Below are positions 34,543 through 41,589 of a DNA stretch of 64,000 bases, piece by piece; the stretch's first letter is position 1; every line of letters begins with the position of its first letter. Position numbers and translations under genes: made by a program. The stretch is from an uncultured Prevotella sp. (GTDB lineage Bacteria; Bacteroidota; Bacteroidia; Bacteroidales; Bacteroidaceae), in assembly GCA_946405145.1 (NCBI GenBank), contig CAMJGE010000005.1, positions 82,276 through 146,275 on the forward strand, given 5' to 3'. The notes beneath the pieces were generated by a model that did not search any database, had not been told where the DNA came from, and worked only from the letters and a program-made list of their open reading frames with translations.

Positions 34543-36174
34543 ATGACGAATGAATATCAGATACGTGTAGTGCCGGAAGTGGCAGCGCAGGAAGACAGAC
34601 TAAGAAGTTGGCTGGCAGATGAATACGGGTTCGACGTACGTACAATTTATGGTGTTAGGATCCTGAAACGAAGCATCGATGCCCGCCAGCGACAGATATT
34701 CGTCAATCTGAAGGTGAGGGTCTATGTCAACGAGCAACCAAAGGATGATGAATATGTCAAGACGGAATATCCGAACGTAGAAGGTCGCCCTCAGGTGATT
34801 GTCGTGGGGGCAGGTCCTGGCGGCCTGTTTGCTGCGTTGCGACTTATAGAGCTGGGGTTAAGACCCATCGTCCTCGAAAGAGGCAAGGATGTGCATGAGC
34901 GCAAGAAAGATCTGGCGAACATCACCAAGACGCAGAAGGTGGATGCCGAGAGCAACTACTGCTTCGGCGAGGGTGGGGCAGGCGCCTACTCTGACGGCAA
35001 GCTCTATACCCGCTCGAAGAAACGTGGTAATATTGAAAAAATCCTGAATGTGTTCTGTCAGCATGGTGCCTCAACGGCTATCCTCGCTGATGCCCATCCG
35101 CATATCGGCACCGATCGACTGCCTAAAGTCATCGAGGCCATGCGCCATACTATTATTAATAGTGGTGGCGAAGTTCACTTTCAGACAAAAGTCGTCCGAC
35201 TTTTGTACAATAACCGTGAACCAATAAACAATAACCGGGTTGTGGGGGTTGTGGCGGAGCAAACGGTTATTGGTTCCCGGTTAACGGTTACCGAAAAAGA
35301 ATTTTTCGGGCCAGTGATTCTGGCAACCGGTCATTCCGCCCGTGATGTCTATCGCTATCTGGCTGAGGCGAAGATAGAGATGGAGGCAAAGGGCATTGCC
35401 GTTGGAGTGCGACTGGAGCATCCCTCACATCTGATCGATCAGATACAGTATCACTCCAAACAGGGTCGGGGCAAGTATCTGCCAGCAGCCGAATATGCGA
35501 TGGTGACACAGGTCGATGGACGCGGTGTCTATTCCTTCTGTATGTGTCCTGGTGGCTTCGTGATTCCTGCGGCTACGGATAAAGAGCAGATTGTGGTCAA
35601 TGGCATGAGTCCGGCCAATCGTGGCACCCAGTGGTCGAACTCTGGTATGGTGGTGGAAGTAAGACCAGAGGACTTGGACAATGTAAAAATTGAAAAATGT
35701 AATAATGTAAGTTCAGAACTAAAGGTGATGGCGTTTCAGGAGGAACTCGAGAAGTTGTGCTGGCAACAGGGTAATATGAAGCAGACGGCTCCAGCCCAAC
35801 GCATGGCAGACTTCGTGAATGGGCGTTTGAGCTATGACCTGCCAAAGTCTTCCTATGCCCCGGGACTGATATCCAGTCCTTTGCATTTCTGGTTGCCGAA
35901 GATGATCTCCAAGCGTCTGCAGGAAGGTTTCAAAGTATTTGGACGTCAGGCACATGGCTTCCTGACCAACGAGGCAGTGATGATTGCCGTGGAGACCAGA
36001 ACCAGCAGTCCTTTGCGGATCGTCAGAGATCATGAGACGCTGCAACACATTCGGGTAGAAGGACTCTTCCCCTGTGGCGAAGGGGCTGGCTATGCCGGAG
36101 GTATCGTCTCGGCTGGGGTCGATGGCGAGCGCTGCGCCGAAGCCGCCGCCTCCTACCTGCAGCAACTTCGCTAA
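34543..36174 (+). CDS. FAD-dependent oxidoreductase (COG2509-like) carrying two repeat-encoded inserts
   Basis: The protein has 543 residues. An N-terminal alpha/beta region (about 1-80) precedes the dinucleotide-binding VIVVGAGPGGLFAALRL (GxGxxG near 89-94). Conserved blocks follow: FGEGGAGAYSDGKLYTR, ILATGHSARDVY, SFCMCPGGFVIPAA and LFPCGEGAGYAGGIVSAGVDG. It fits the uncharacterised FAD dehydrogenase family common in Bacteroidota; the substrate is unknown. Two stretches are repeat-encoded: about 216-255 (YNNREPINNNR ... TVIGSRLTV; palindromic family C) and about 379-391 (DNVKIEKCNNVS; family B). The promoter was not clearly identified. Confidence 0.85.
   Translation: MTNEYQIRVVPEVAAQEDRLRSWLADEYGFDVRTIYGVRILKRSIDARQRQIFVNLKVRVYVNEQPKDDEYVKTEYPNVEGRPQVIVVGAGPGGLFAALRLIELGLRPIVLERGKDVHERKKDLANITKTQKVDAESNYCFGEGGAGAYSDGKLYTRSKKRGNIEKILNVFCQHGASTAILADAHPHIGTDRLPKVIEAMRHTIINSGGEVHFQTKVVRLLYNNREPINNNRVVGVVAEQTVIGSRLTVTEKEFFGPVILATGHSARDVYRYLAEAKIEMEAKGIAVGVRLEHPSHLIDQIQYHSKQGRGKYLPAAEYAMVTQVDGRGVYSFCMCPGGFVIPAATDKEQIVVNGMSPANRGTQWSNSGMVVEVRPEDLDNVKIEKCNNVSSELKVMAFQEELEKLCWQQGNMKQTAPAQRMADFVNGRLSYDLPKSSYAPGLISSPLHFWLPKMISKRLQEGFKVFGRQAHGFLTNEAVMIAVETRTSSPLRIVRDHETLQHIRVEGLFPCGEGAGYAGGIVSAGVDGERCAEAAASYLQQLR
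35185..35293 (+). repeat. Family C palindromic element inside the FAD oxidoreductase gene, copy C1
   Basis: A hairpin ACAAAAGTCG-TC-CGACTTTTGT (35185-35206) is followed by a left arm CAATAACCGTGAACCAATAA... (35208-35237) and, after a 26-base centre, an inverted right arm (35264-35293) matching it at about 23 of 30 positions. It is read in frame as NNREPI and TVIG peptides. It matches copy C2 in the ABC ATPase gene in sequence, order and frame. Confidence 0.85.
35680..35711 (+). repeat. Family B 8-bp repeat inside the FAD oxidoreductase gene, copy B4
   Basis: Four 8-bp units: AATGTAAA, AATTGAAA, AATGTAAT, AATGTAAG. The second unit departs from consensus exactly where ATG TAA would fall in frame and reads ATT GAA instead. 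Confidence 0.85.
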
Positions 36175-36181
36175 TAATCTT

Positions 36182-36210
36182 TTTTGCAGGGCGTTGCCCT
36201 GCATGATCAC
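36182..36210. repeat. Left inverted end of the repeat island
   Basis: TTTTGCAGGGC-GTT-GCCCTGCATGATCAC. The same pattern occurs inverted at 36921-36949 (TTTTGCAGGGC-CAA-GCCCTGCATGGTCAC on the minus strand), differing at the three loop bases and one other. Confidence 0.75.
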
Positions 36211-36496
36211 CCTCCTTTTCATTTCTTTCTGTCGCCAGAAAGTTTAGAGTCCCCAAGAGGGGACGGCTATAATGCAGGGGTATTCTTTTTCTTTCGTCAC
36301 CGAAAGAGAAAGAATCAAAAAGAAAGGTGCGAAAACGTCCTGAGCTCGGAGGCCGGCTGTCCGATTATCGTAATCATTCGATGAACTCGCTTCGCTCAAA
36401 CAGCATCTCATGTCGATTTGCTTGTCTCGCTTACGCGATACAAGAATCGAAGAAGATTCCGATAATAGTACATCCTCTAAAGACCTCCTCGTGCGG

Positions 36497-36658
36497 AATG
36501 TTTTCGAGGAGCTACCGCGACGAGGAAACATGAAGCACGAAGTGCGGTAATCGACTTTGTCGCTTGGCTCGTCCAAGAATGTTTTCGAGGAGCTACCGCG
36601 ACGAGAAGACATGGAGCACGAAGTGCGGTAATCGGCTTTGCTGCTTCGCTTGTCGAAG
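36497..36658. repeat. 81-bp tandem direct repeat inside the island (two copies, third partial)
   Basis: Copies start AATGTTTTCGAGGAGCTACC at 36497 and 36578, period 81. A truncated, diverged copy begins near 36698 (AATTTTTCAAGGAGCTCCGC). Each contains GCAC-GAA-GTGC and CGCGAC motifs. Period and copy number do not fit a CRISPR. Confidence 0.85.
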
Positions 36659-36920
36659 CGCTCCAGCTCTGCTGGCTTGCTACCGAAGGGACGCAAGAAT
36701 TTTTCAAGGAGCTCCGCGACGACAAGCGTTTAGCGTAGTCGGCTTGAGAAAAACATGGCGAACCCTGAGCGTATGCGAAGGGCAAAGGCTCGAGAGCCAT
36801 ACCAAAACTTTGATGGAGGGCGGTCTCTGCCCGGAATCAACTAAGCCTCTTGCCAAAGATTGGCGAGAGGTTTGGAGAGTGGTCTGAAGCCCTCCTTAGG
36901 ATAAGGAGGGTTGGGTGGTT

Positions 36921-36949
36921 GTGACCATGCAGGGCTTGGCCCTGCAAAA
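36921..36949. repeat. Right inverted end of the repeat island
   Basis: Partner of 36182-36210 in inverted orientation. A second hairpin, CTTTCTG-GCGA-CAGAAAG, follows immediately outside it (36951-36968). Confidence 0.75.
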
Positions 36950-37002
36950 TCTTTCTGGCGACAGAAAGAAAATGAACATTAGAAAAATATATTAAAAAAG
37001 AT

Positions 37003-37033
37003 TTGGAGTTACCAAAACTTTTTTGTATCTTTG
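37003..37033 (+). promoter_or_regulatory. Promoter of the cytidylate kinase-like gene
   Basis: TTG at 37003-37005, 20-bp spacer, TATCTTTG at 37026-37033. The start codon is at 37070. Confidence 0.7.
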
Positions 37034-37069
37034 TGGCATCAATGTTTAACTACTAAAAATTGGAGCACT

Positions 37070-37690
37070 ATGAATAGAGAAGAACAATTCGTGATAACCA
37101 TCAGCCGCCAGTTTGGAACGGGCGGTCATGAGATTGGAGCTGAGTTGGCACGTCGCCTCAATGTCAAACTGCTCGATAAGCAAATCCTGAATGAAGTGGC
37201 CAAGCGTATTCCCGTTGTAGAGGATGCGATGGAGCGTATTGCCGCCCGCAACCCCTTGTGGCGCGACGACTTCACCAACTTCTACCGTACTTATATGAAT
37301 AAGGCGGAATACGACGGTCAGGAGCATGACGAGACCTCACGTGCCCTCTTTGAGGCTCAGGCCATTGCCATCCGCAAGATAGCAGAGCAGGAGTCATGCG
37401 TACTTGTGGGCCGTTGCGGTTTCCATATCTTTGAGGACCATCCCAATGCCTTGAAGATCTTTATCCATTCTTCAGAAGACTGTCGTAAGCGCCGTATTGC
37501 CAAGAAGTATGACCTTGACCTTCGTGATGCGGCTGCGATGGTGGTGGATAACGACTACAGCCGTGAGCTCTATACGAAGACATTCACTGGAAAAGACTGG
37601 ACGGATGCCCGCAATTACGACATCTCTCTCGACGTTCGGAATTTCGGTATTAACGGGGCTGTGGATTTCTTAATGAACTGTATTGAGTAG
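37070..37690 (+). CDS. Cytidylate kinase-like (Cmk-like family) protein
   Basis: From ATG 37070 there are 206 residues. The N-terminal loop ITISRQFGTGGHEIGAELARRL replaces a classical Walker A but matches the cytidylate-kinase-like family. CVLVGRCGFHIFEDHPNALKIFI and the Arg-rich lid CRKRRIAKKYDLD follow. It should phosphorylate a nucleoside monophosphate or related substrate in the cytoplasm; a true Cmk is usually about 225 residues with GPxGSGKS, so the exact activity is uncertain. The longer frame from 37031 contains the promoter and is rejected. A weak ATTGAG/CTCAAT hairpin follows the stop. Confidence 0.82.
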   Translation: MNREEQFVITISRQFGTGGHEIGAELARRLNVKLLDKQILNEVAKRIPVVEDAMERIAARNPLWRDDFTNFYRTYMNKAEYDGQEHDETSRALFEAQAIAIRKIAEQESCVLVGRCGFHIFEDHPNALKIFIHSSEDCRKRRIAKKYDLDLRDAAAMVVDNDYSRELYTKTFTGKDWTDARNYDISLDVRNFGINGAVDFLMNCIE

Positions 37691-37706
37691 TTTTCTCAAT
37701 AAAAAT

Positions 37707-37738
37707 TTGTGTATATACCGATTTTTTAGTACCTTTGC
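37707..37738 (+). promoter_or_regulatory. Promoter of pheT
   Basis: TTG at 37707-37709, 20-bp spacer, TACCTTTGC at 37730-37738. The -7 box overlaps the left arm of a perfect 16-bp inverted repeat. Confidence 0.75.
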
Positions 37739-37780
37739 ACGCTGAAATTTCACAAGTTAGTAATTACTAAAAAATCGGTA
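37716..37780. repeat. 16-bp perfect inverted repeat spanning the pheT promoter and start region
   Basis: TACCGATTTTTTAGTA (37716-37731) and TACTAAAAAATCGGTA (37765-37780) are perfect complements 33 bases apart. Inside lies a second palindrome, TTAGTAATTACTAA (37757-37770). The right arm ends two bases before the ATG. The left arm lies mostly upstream of the transcript start, which suggests a DNA-level operator or a relic insertion more than an RNA hairpin. Confidence 0.8.
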
Positions 37781-37782
37781 TA

Positions 37783-40242
37783 ATGAATATTTCCTACAAA
37801 TGGTTGAAGGAATACGTTGATTTCGATCTGACTGCGCAGGAGGTGTGCGACGCACTGACCTCGACAGGTCTGGAAGTTGACGCATTGGAAGAAGTACAAA
37901 GTATTAAGGGTGGTCTGAAGGGCCTCTACGTGGGTAAGGTGCTTACCTGTGAGGCTCATCCCAACAGCGATCACCTGCATGTAACAACAGTTGACTTAGG
38001 CAAGGGCGAGCCCTCACAGATTGTCTGTGGCGCTCCCAACGTGGCAGCAGGTCAGAAGGTCATCGTGGCCGATCTGGGTTGTGTGCTCTATGATGGCGAC
38101 CAGGAGTTTGTCATCAAGAAGTCTAAGTTGCGTGGTGTCGAGTCTAACGGTATGATCTGTGCCGAGGACGAGATTGGTATCGGCAACGATCACTCAGGTA
38201 TCATCGTACTGCCCGAGGATGCGGTAGTAGGTACACCTGCAGCAGAGTATTACCATCTGGAGAGCGACTGGCTCATCGAGGTTGACATCACAGCCAACCG
38301 CGCCGACGGCTTGAGCCACTGGGGTGTAGCGCGCGACCTGTATGCCTGGTTGCTGAGCAATGGCTACGACACCGAGATGCATCGCCCCGACTGCTCTAAG
38401 TTTAAGGTTGACAACCACGACCTGCCCGTTGAGGTGGAGATTGAGAATCAGGAGGCCTGCAAGCGCTATGCCTGTGTCAGCATCACGGATTGTGAGGTAA
38501 AGGAGTCACCCGACTGGTTGAAGAACAAACTGACCACCATCGGTCTGCGCCCCATCAATAACATTGTGGATATCACCAACTATATCATGATGGCCTATGG
38601 TCAGCCCCTGCATTGCTTCGATGCAGATATGGTGAAGGGTCATAAGATTGTGGTGAAGACGATGCCCGAGGGCACACCGTTCGTCACCCTCGATGGTGAG
38701 GAGCATAAGCTCTCTGACCGCGACCTGGCCATCTGCAACGCCGAGGAGCCGATGTGTATCGCAGGCGTGTTCGGCGGAAAGGGTAGTGGAACCTATGAGA
38801 CCACCAGGAACGTGGTGCTCGAGAGTGCCTACTTCCATCCCACGTGGATCCGTAAGAGTGCCCGTCGCCACGGTCTGAGCACCGATGCCAGTTTCCGTTT
38901 CGAGCGTGGTATCGATCCCAATGGCACCATCTATGCCCTGCAGCAGGCAGCCATCCTCTGTCAGGAGCTGGCAGGCGGTAAGGTGTCGATGGAGATCTGC
39001 GATGTCTATCCCGAGCCCATCAAGAATGCGGTAGTGGAACTGAAATACGACTATGTCAACCGTCTGATCGGTAAGGAGCTCTCCTCTGGTGCCATCAAGT
39101 TTATTTGTCGTGCGCTCGACATGGAGGTTAAGTTCGAGAACGCACAGGGCCTGACCATTGAGGTGCCTGCCTACCGTGTGGATGTGCAGCGCCCCTGCGA
39201 TGTGGTAGAGGACATCCTGCGTATCTATGGCTATAATAATGTGGAGATCCCCACCCAGCTGAAGAGCTCTCTGGTGATCAAGGGTGATGAGGATCGTAAG
39301 CATAAGCTGGCTAACCTGATCAGTGAGCAGCTGGTAGGCGAAGGTTTCAATGAGATTCTGAATAACTCACTGACGAAGGCTGCCTATTATGAGGCTGAGC
39401 CCAACACCAATACCTCACTTGTTCGCATCATGAATCCCCTTTCCAGCGATCTGAATGTGATGCGTCAGACATTGCTGTTCGGTGGTCTTGAGAGTATCCA
39501 GCACAATGTGAACCGCAAGCGCCAGAACCTCCGTTTCTTCGAGTTCGGCAACGTTTACACATTCGATCCTGAGAAGAAGAATGATGACGATCCAATGCAG
39601 GCTTACAAGGAGGCTTATCATTGTTCACTGATGGTTACGGGAAAGCGCGTGGAAGGCTCTTGGGCACACGCCAACGAAGACTCAACCTTCTATGAGCTGA
39701 GTGCTTACGTGGAGAACATCCTCCGTCGTATTGGTGTGAAGCCCGGCATGACGGTTCGTAAGAAATCAGAGAGCCCTATCTTCTCAAGTGGTCTCACCAT
39801 CGAGAACCGTGGTGGAAAGAAACTCGTTGAGATGGGTATCATCGCCAAGAAGCTGCAGAAGCAGTTCGGTCTCGACAATCCTGTCTATTATGCAGAGATG
39901 AACTGGACCGCCCTGATGAAGGTCACCAAGAAGAACGAGGTGCTCTACACCGAGATCTCCAAGTTCCCTGCCGTGAGCCGCGACCTCGCCCTGCTGGTTG
40001 ACAACAGTGTGGAGTTTGCCCAGATCGAGCAGATAGCCCGTCAGACCGAGAAGAAGTTCCTGAAGAAAGTAGAGCTCTTCGATGTCTATGAGGGTGACAA
40101 GCTGCCCGCCGGCAAGAAGTCCTACGCCGTCAACTTCATCCTCCAGGACGAAGAAAAGACCATGGGTGACAAGCAGATCGACGCGATCATGCAGAAGCTC
40201 ATAGCTCAGTTGACCTCCAAACTCGGAGCTCAACTGCGCTAA
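37783..40242 (+). CDS. pheT: Phenylalanyl-tRNA synthetase beta subunit
   Basis: The protein has 819 residues, full length for PheT. It starts MNISYKWLKEYVDFDLTAQE. The tRNA-binding EMAP-like domain lies at about 42-150 (VGKVLTCEAHPNSDHLHVTTV, VCGAPNVAAGQ). B3/B4 editing regions follow (LSTDASFRFERGID, RPINNIVDITNYIM), then the synthetase-like B6-B7 core and the C-terminal anticodon-binding domain (YTEISKFPAVSRDLALLVD). It charges tRNA-Phe as part of the alpha2-beta2 enzyme. pheS is not adjacent, which is common in Bacteroidota. A family B repeat fills the gap to yebC. Confidence 0.95.
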   Translation: MNISYKWLKEYVDFDLTAQEVCDALTSTGLEVDALEEVQSIKGGLKGLYVGKVLTCEAHPNSDHLHVTTVDLGKGEPSQIVCGAPNVAAGQKVIVADLGCVLYDGDQEFVIKKSKLRGVESNGMICAEDEIGIGNDHSGIIVLPEDAVVGTPAAEYYHLESDWLIEVDITANRADGLSHWGVARDLYAWLLSNGYDTEMHRPDCSKFKVDNHDLPVEVEIENQEACKRYACVSITDCEVKESPDWLKNKLTTIGLRPINNIVDITNYIMMAYGQPLHCFDADMVKGHKIVVKTMPEGTPFVTLDGEEHKLSDRDLAICNAEEPMCIAGVFGGKGSGTYETTRNVVLESAYFHPTWIRKSARRHGLSTDASFRFERGIDPNGTIYALQQAAILCQELAGGKVSMEICDVYPEPIKNAVVELKYDYVNRLIGKELSSGAIKFICRALDMEVKFENAQGLTIEVPAYRVDVQRPCDVVEDILRIYGYNNVEIPTQLKSSLVIKGDEDRKHKLANLISEQLVGEGFNEILNNSLTKAAYYEAEPNTNTSLVRIMNPLSSDLNVMRQTLLFGGLESIQHNVNRKRQNLRFFEFGNVYTFDPEKKNDDDPMQAYKEAYHCSLMVTGKRVEGSWAHANEDSTFYELSAYVENILRRIGVKPGMTVRKKSESPIFSSGLTIENRGGKKLVEMGIIAKKLQKQFGLDNPVYYAEMNWTALMKVTKKNEVLYTEISKFPAVSRDLALLVDNSVEFAQIEQIARQTEKKFLKKVELFDVYEGDKLPAGKKSYAVNFILQDEEKTMGDKQIDAIMQKLIAQLTSKLGAQLR

Positions 40243-40248
40243 GTTATA

Positions 40249-40330
40249 AATGTAAAAATGTAAAAATGTAAAAATTGCGTGAGCAAAATAATTGTTACAT
40301 TATTAAATTTTTGAATTTTTAAATTATTAA
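40249..40330 (+). repeat. Family B intergenic element between pheT and yebC, copy B5
   Basis: Three perfect AATGTAAA units (40249-40272), ATTGCGT, an AT-rich centre containing GAGCAAAATAATTGT, then TTACATTATTAAATTTTT and AT-rich tail. The outer AATGTAA and inner TTACATT can pair. It is co-oriented with transcription and closely resembles the apgM-thrC gap (30511-30606). Confidence 0.85.
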
Positions 40331-40333
40331 AAT

Positions 40334-41062
40334 ATGGGAAGAGCATTTGAATATCGTAAGGCTACGAAGCTGAAGCGATGGGGCCACATGGCCAAGACAT
40401 TTACAAAGATTGGTAAGCAGATTGCCATTGCCGTGAAGGCTGGCGGTCCAGAGCCTGAGAACAACCCTGCACTGCGTGCTATCATTGCCAACGCCAAGCG
40501 CGAGAACATGCCGAAGGATAACATCGAGCGTGCCATCAAGAACGCAATGGGTAAGGATCAGAGCGACTACAAGGAGGTAACCTACGAGGGATATGGCCCT
40601 CACGGTATCGCCATCTTCGTTGAGACACTGACCGACAACACCACCCGTACGGTAGGTGACGTTCGTTCAGTATTCAACAAGTTCAATGGTAACCTGGGTA
40701 CACAGGGTTCACTCTCATTCCTGTTCGACCACAAGGCTGTGTTCACCTTCAAGAAGACAGACGGTCTGGATATGGACGAGATGATTCTCGACCTGATTGA
40801 TTATGGTGTAGAGGATGAGTTCGACGAGGACGAGGAGGAGAACAGCATCACCATCTATGGCGATCCCTCTTCATTCGGCGCTATCCAGAAGCATTTGGAG
40901 GAGAACGGTTTCGAGGTGACGGGTGCTGAGTTCACACGTATCCCCAACGACCTGAAGGATGTGACAGCTGAGCAGCGTGAGACCATCGACAAGATGGTAG
41001 AGAAGCTTGAAGACTTCGACGATGTCCAGACGGTTTACACGAACATGAAACCGGAAGAATAA
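40334..41062 (+). CDS. yebC: YebC/PmpR-family protein
   Basis: The protein has 242 residues. It opens with the family signature GRAFEYRKATKLKRWGHMAK and continues KQIAIAVKAGGPEPENNPALR and RENMPKDNIERAIKNA, then YEGYGPHGIAIFVETLTDNT. The family was annotated as DNA-binding regulators; more recent work links members to translation of difficult proline tracts, so I keep the neutral name. It is cytoplasmic. It is downstream of pheT with only the family B repeat between, and ends at a hairpin terminator. Confidence 0.92.
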   Translation: MGRAFEYRKATKLKRWGHMAKTFTKIGKQIAIAVKAGGPEPENNPALRAIIANAKRENMPKDNIERAIKNAMGKDQSDYKEVTYEGYGPHGIAIFVETLTDNTTRTVGDVRSVFNKFNGNLGTQGSLSFLFDHKAVFTFKKTDGLDMDEMILDLIDYGVEDEFDEDEEENSITIYGDPSSFGAIQKHLEENGFEVTGAEFTRIPNDLKDVTAEQRETIDKMVEKLEDFDDVQTVYTNMKPEE

Positions 41063-41067
41063 TCATG

Positions 41068-41100
41068 AAGCCCTCGCCAATCGGCGGGGGCTTATCGTTT
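41068..41100 (+). terminator. Intrinsic terminator after yebC
   Basis: AAGCCCTCGCC-AATC-GGCGGGGGCTT forms an 11-bp stem with one internal T-G pair, followed by ATCGTTT. The T-run is short. It lies in the convergent gap with the lipoprotein gene. Confidence 0.7.
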
Positions 41101-41485
41101 AATAGTCTTTATCTGTGAAAACCACATCCAGTCTGATCTTCTTAGGATCCTTCGCTGAGTAATAGGTGTAGGCGAAGCGGTATTTGTTCTCCTTATACAC
41201 ACGCAGTGTGGTTGAGTTTTTCAGGTCTTGTTTCAAGGCGCCAACGGCATCCACCTCTTCCATCACACTGTCACGGTCAGCAAAGCCTGTCAGTGTATAA
41301 TAATAATGTAAGGTGTGCGTGTCGCGCTCAAAAGCCATACTATCCAAAGTAATGTTGTCATCAATCTTTGCTGGGCAGTTCTTCTCGGTATATTCCTTCG
41401 CCTCACGGGCACAACGGTCTTCCAGCGACTCACGACATCCTGTCAGAAGGATGCCAATTGCGGCTATTATCCATAACTTTTTCAT
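41099..41485 (-). CDS. Small lipoprotein of unknown function
   Basis: From ATG 41485 there are 128 residues. A lipoprotein signal peptide is clear: MKKLWIIAAIGILLTGC, with Cys17 as the acylation site. The mature part is charged and probably alpha/beta (REAKEYTEKNCPAKID, TLRVYKENKYRFAYTYYS). I do not recognise the family. It is probably anchored in the inner or outer membrane. A TATCTTTGC -7 box lies at 41507-41515 on the minus strand, so it has its own promoter, divergent from lepA. Confidence 0.75.
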   Translation of the reverse strand: MKKLWIIAAIGILLTGCRESLEDRCAREAKEYTEKNCPAKIDDNITLDSMAFERDTHTLHYYYTLTGFADRDSVMEEVDAVGALKQDLKNSTTLRVYKENKYRFAYTYYSAKDPKKIRLDVVFTDKDY

Positions 41486-41506
41486 AATGAATGCTATTTT
41501 TTTGGT

Positions 41507-41515
41507 GCAAAGATA
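41507..41515 (-). promoter_or_regulatory. -7 box for the small lipoprotein gene
   Basis: TATCTTTGC on the minus strand, 22 bases before the start at 41485. No clear -33 TTG. Confidence 0.5.
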
Positions 41516-41556
41516 CAAAAAAAAGCAAAAATATCACTTTTCCGCGAAAAAAAATG

Positions 41557-41565
41557 TAACTTTGC
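41557..41565 (+). promoter_or_regulatory. -7 box for lepA
   Basis: TAACTTTGC 25 bases before the ATG at 41590. The -33 region is T-rich without a clear TTG. Confidence 0.5.
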
Positions 41566-41589
41566 AACTTAAAAGTATAGATAATATTG

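Larger units (their letters stand above)
36175..37069. repeat. Gene-free 0.9-kb island of palindromes and tandem repeats
   Basis: No convincing gene lies here. The sequence is a chain of small near-perfect hairpins: GCAGGGC/GCCCTGC (36186-36202 and 36929-36945), CTTTCTG/CAGAAAG (36225-36242 and 36951-36968), GTCCCC/GGGGAC (36249-36264), a 15-bp stem ATTCTTT.../...AAAGAAT (36282-36315), CCTCTTGCCAA/TTGGCGAGAGG (36846-36870) and CCCTCCTTA/TAAGGAGGG (36890-36910). In the middle is an 81-bp tandem repeat. The GCAGGGC hairpins plus flanks form inverted ends about 740 bp apart. Base composition in the middle is richer in GC than its neighbours. It could be a miniature transposable element or a structured RNA locus; I see no transposase. 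Confidence 0.8.

Noticed and set aside
36244..36696. A 150-codon minus-strand open frame with internal repeats in the repeat island
   Set aside because: It runs through several hairpins and the 81-bp tandem repeat, has Ser/Arg-rich low-complexity composition and no recognisable start signal or domain. It looks like a by-product of repeat DNA.
36497..36720. Possible CRISPR array
   Set aside because: Only two full 81-bp copies with no short unique spacers, and no cas genes in the window.
36564..36887. A 107-codon plus-strand open frame in the same island
   Set aside because: It overlaps the above frame on the other strand, spans repeat units and has no coding character.
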